This document shows, piece by piece, positions 59,723 through 64,000 of a DNA stretch of 64,000 nt. The position numbers and the translations under genes were made by a program. Below the pieces are notes generated by a model, which saw only the letters and a list, made by a program, of their open reading frames with translations, was not told the origin of the DNA and searched no databases. The DNA is from Owenia fusiformis (Eukaryota > Annelida > Polychaeta > Sabellida > Oweniidae), in contig CAIIXF020000003.1 of assembly GCA_903813345.2 (NCBI GenBank), positions 26,735,248-26,799,247 of the forward strand, written 5' to 3'. Positions within the stretch are counted from its first letter, which is position 1. Each line of letters starts with the position of its first letter.

Positions 59723-62700
59723 CAGTTGTAGACAGTGATGTCACTCTGAATTATCATGTAATTCGAAGAACTGAGGATAGAAGTCATAAGCCGTTGTGTG
59801 ATAACAATGTAAATGTTGAACTAAAGTGCCCTTTATCAATGCCATAATCTCAAATACTTTTAAAAATTAGGAAGTAGTCAGATTCTAGGATTTTAAGAAG
59901 AGGTCAGGTTCAATAGTGATAATAAATAGTTTCATCTAGAATATCAAAATGTTATTGGGGGCTGTTTTTTTAATTTTATTTCAATCATAATCCGCAGTCC
60001 AATTCCAATTACAAAAAGAAAAAATACAAAAAATTAAGAGATCAAAACTTTGTATACGTTGCGTTAATTGAATTTGGCTAAGCCTATGCTGTCTCTTGCA
60101 CATGTATTTGTATATTGATGCTTTTCTAAATCTTATTTTGAAGGATCGTTTCAAAATTAAGATGGCTGAAACTCTCAAAAAAGAGGACGCAGTTTTATTG
60201 CACATTATACCGTACATAAAAAAGCTAACTGCAAGATGTTTGCTGAGGACAAATATTTTCTATATTTACGACTTGTTGGCAGCAATGGCCAGCGGGTACT
60301 TAGATTTGGTCCCCGGTGGTCATTGACCCCCGGACGGTAACAGAGATACAAGGTACAGTGATCAACATAATACATACTCAAATCCATTGCACCTGGGCCC
60401 ATCATTTTAATCAAATTGTCTAGATATAGATAGATAGTAATTATCTGCATTATAGATACATTCATGTTTTAAACAATTTTGAATGCCCAGCTGTGTTTGA
60501 GTAATTCTTATGGAACGGAAGCCCGTATTAGAGAAAGAGATAATTTTGAAACAATTAAAGGCAATAATCGAATGGTCAATTGTTATCACTTAATAAATGG
60601 TTATCAATAATCAAATAAAATGTTTACAATAACGGGACAATGGCAACGCTACGGAGTAGCATATCCAATTGATGAAGGCGATACAATAACATCCTTGGTC
60701 CAAGGGCATTTCACTTCTTTCCTGAATTGAGGAATAAATGAAGTCCTTTGAATGAAGGATGATACAATAATCGTTACTCTAAAATAAATGCTTATTGTAA
60801 ATATGATTAGTTCGAAGCGTTTTGCCGGTTAAGTTGAAAACATTTATTTCTATTTGTTCATGTGTTATTCATTTAGGGTGCGTAATTTTCAAAATTCATC
60901 ATTTTTTCTTTCACTTATCTTTGCCTTGGTGTAAACTATTGCATATATTATTACTGTATGTGTGACAACCAGCATTTTCGAACTTTTCGAACGAAAAGTA
61001 CATAAAAACAACATTTTGAAATTGAAACATTTTGTAAGACTACAATATTAGCCAAAGTTGTTTGACTTTTACATGGGACCTTTAATGAATGTTTTCTTAA
61101 TGTCGGCCTAAAAGCATTGATTGAATTTGCATGAACAAAATGCAACATACCTATCTCTAAATGTAATATTCCTAGAGGATAAATTTTACCATTTCATATA
61201 ATCATGTCGCGTGATAATGCATTTCCATTAAATACAAGAGCAAGATCGGCCCACTCATGCTTGAGTTACAATCAAGACGGACAGACTGACGGAGTGCATT
61301 TCTTTAACCGTACCGAACGCTTGACATTCCGCTTCAGACAAACAAGTACATCGTGCAGCCTGCAGGTGTTCAACTTCAAAGTGATATATTACCATTTACT
61401 ATCTATGTACACCACTTGAAAGATCATAACTATTACGTTAACACTGATAACTGAGAACCAGTGTTAGTTCTAAGAATAAACATAATATTAAACACATTAC
61501 AATACGTATTATCTAATATATTTTATTTATTTACTAATTTGTTTGCTCTCAATATTTATGACAGTGGAGAATGAAAGTTATCAATGCGGCAGAGTGATAG
61601 AGATCCAATTGTGAGAGTAACCATTAGAATACATTTAAAAAGTTAACAAACTGCATACATAAAATACGTACATGTATACTCCAAGCGACCGCCCTCCCCT
61701 CCCCCTTTACCAAAAAATATTTTTTTATACGAGATTGGTATTTAACTATGCAAACATGGCTCTAAGGTATGCTCAAAATGTACCGGAGAGGATCTAAATT
61801 TCCTTTTTACGCTTTGAGTGGGCGTATCATAGGCACAACCCATCCGTAGGCAAAATCGCCCCCCCCCCCCCCCGATGCACATTTGAAGTCAGGCAAAACA
61901 TTTTAGGCCTTTAAAACCAACAATTGTTGAAAGGATCTGTATCTATTAGTGAATTCGAACCTATAAGAACTTTGAAAATTATTAAAAAAGGTAAAATGGA
62001 ATTCCAAAATTGTTTTTATGCAATTTGAATCTATTAAGTTTATTTTCAACAAATCACAAAATCAGTGTGGAAAATATGGTAAAAAAAGGTGTTTTTAACA
62101 ATGGTCATGTTGACTCTTCAAATGAGTAATTTTGACATATTTTCACAGAACCTTGATCAAAATCTTGGGTTTTGTAGATTTTGTAGACTTTATTTCACTT
62201 GTCAATATAAGAAATACAATGTGTCCTAATCTTCAAGCTTCATTTCATGTGCCATTCATGCATAAATAGTAAGTAATCCCATCGTACTGGTTGTAAGCAG
62301 TGAATGACCTTCTCCCGACAGATTAAGGTACTTCCACAAACCAGGCCCCTCTGAATTTACCTTCATTGTTTAGTATTGACACTATTTTATAATTCAAACA
62401 TGAAATAAGAGAGGGTCCTAAGTGTGGAAGATAAACAATATTAAAGTATAGCAAAAATTTTAGTTTCAAAAAGGAGGCCATATTGAAAGTGCCATGCAAG
62501 AATCCATTCTGTCTTGAATGTATTGCTTTAGGTAGGTGCAACATAGAACCTTCTACAAAAATAGAAAATCTTATTTGGAAAGATATTCTGGACCGAACCT
62601 TCATTTACAATAACTATTGTGTCAACGTTTCACTCCACAGAGACATCCAACCTGGGTTCCCATAGATAATTCTGAGCATCATGTTCAAACCTCTAATCAG
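59723..62700. other. Upstream flank of the Reeler/anaphylatoxin-like gene; no gene seen
   Basis: Only short open frames without family resemblance. 61680-61910 includes C-rich tracts of the dispersed GCCCTCCCC type. Confidence 0.4.
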
Positions 62701-62734
62701 TATTCAATTTTCAACGATAACAAGATCAAAGAAA

Positions 62735-63480
62735 ACATGTGTCATTAGCAATGAAGCAGTTACATGGGGTGATCAACAAGTTCTCTGCTTAGTCTCCCAA
62801 CTATATATTGAAGATTATCAATATATGGATGGCCGCCTTGATTTGCTTGAACAAAATAATTATTCTTCAAATTATTTTTATGTAAGTTAATCTTATTCTC
62901 TGAACCCCGGGTCTGAACCTGAGTTTAGTTTAGATAACAATTGTGATGTTATTTAATTCTTAGTATTCGATAATGGACACCCTAATTTGCATAATCACAA
63001 TCGTTATTTTTTTAAATCTTTTTGTTAATTTATCTTTCATTCGTTGACCCTGAAAACCTGGATTTAGGCACCAGTATTGTGATGCTTTATTGACTAATCT
63101 CCGAAATATTGAAGATAATCAACAATTCCATAATGACCGCCCTAATTTGTATGATCACAATCATAAAGTTTATCATTTCATCTTATTTTTGACCCAGAAA
63201 ACCTAGGTTTAGACACTAGTATTGTGGTGCTACTGTGCTGAGTCTCCGGAATATTGAAGATAATCAATGACTTGATAATGGCCGTCCTAATTTGCATAAT
63301 CACAATTATTTTTGTTTTAATACTTTTTCATCATTTCATCTCATTATTTGACCCTGAAAACCTAGGTTTAGACACCAATATTGTCATGCTACTATACTAA
63401 TTTTACAAATATTGAAGGTTATCACTATTTCGATAATGGCTGTCCTTATTTTGCATAAAGAATAAAATTAGGTTCTAATC
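62735..63480. repeat. Degenerate tandem repeat of about 150-180 bp, four to five copies
   Basis: Each unit contains ATATTGAAGATAATCAAT, a GATAATGGCCGTCCTAATTTGCAT segment and a GACCCTGAAAACCTAGGTTTAGAC segment. Copies are clearly related but diverged and non-coding. Confidence 0.75.
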
Positions 63481-64000
63481 TTGATTTTTTCTTCATGAAA
63501 ATTCTATTTACGACAGGTTTGTTGCCAGAATCTAATTATATTTACAATATACTGATGGAAATGTACCTTTTTGGCCCAGTCACTCCTTATATTGGAAGTT
63601 ATAAATATTAATTCTAACGATGGAAAATGTACACCCCCTTCTCAGAATGCCAATTAAAATTCGACATGTAAAACATGTCTCTGGTTGATCAATCTTTGTA
63701 GGGTTCCTTTAGATAAACTTTAACACAATACAAAGAGGGCAGCACCTAACTGGATTGAATATCAATACACGGTGTCTCAACATAGACCGTCCCCTCATCA
63801 ACCATAGTCCTAAAAGATGCCTCCATTAATTGTTATATATCATATGAAAGATTATATTCAATACTGGACATTTTAAACTTCTAAATATATCTACAAAACA
63901 ACTTTTAACGAAACCTTTCTTATATTGTAGTTCCCACTGACCACATGTACTATATAACCCACATACTGTATTATAGTACTGAGAATAGTCTACACGGTAT

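Overview
This is AT-rich, intron-rich metazoan nuclear DNA crowded with transposable elements. Recognisable genes are a TMEM26-family membrane protein, actinoporin-like pore-former exons with signal-peptide exons, and a long secreted protein combining a Reeler domain with cysteine-rich repeats. Together they suggest a marine invertebrate. A lophotrochozoan such as a mollusc or brachiopod is my guess, but the sequence does not fix the phylum. There is no sign of bacterial, viral or organelle gene organisation.

Left part (1-29.5 kb, minus strand): an actinoporin-like gene has two well-supported coding exons (18198-17966 and 13039-12614). A 13-codon signal-peptide exon at 29508-29470 is its likely first exon. 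An almost identical signal-peptide exon and promoter lie at 274-236, so a second tandem paralogue starts there and runs off the left edge. The introns and flanks are filled with repeats: a long-direct-repeat LTR-type element carrying a 42-bp minisatellite (2222-9277), a 2.7-kb TIR element packed with minisatellite (14210-16948), several foldback elements, and a pair of TTAA-flanked elements sharing one TTAA (25900-28791).

Middle part (29.5-44.4 kb): no recognised gene until the TMEM26 exons. It holds a second TIR/minisatellite element (30559-34069) and a transposon nest at least four layers deep (36439-42390). A candidate solo LTR (43171-44150) lies in the intron just before the first visible TMEM26 exon.

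Right part: the last two exons of a TMEM26-like gene (plus strand, to 45645) face the 3' end of a complete 20-exon minus-strand gene (59577 to 49539). I reconstructed that gene exon by exon; every exon junction agrees in phase and the total is 1,285 codons plus stop. It encodes a signal peptide, a Reeler-like domain, an acidic linker, an albumin-like cysteine domain, and five strongly basic anaphylatoxin-like CC...C...C...CC modules separated by acidic, Thr-rich linkers, ending in an acidic Tyr-rich tail. I know of no described protein with this architecture. It is the most interesting item in the window, with host defence or extracellular matrix as the likely contexts. Beyond 59.7 kb I see only repeats and no gene.
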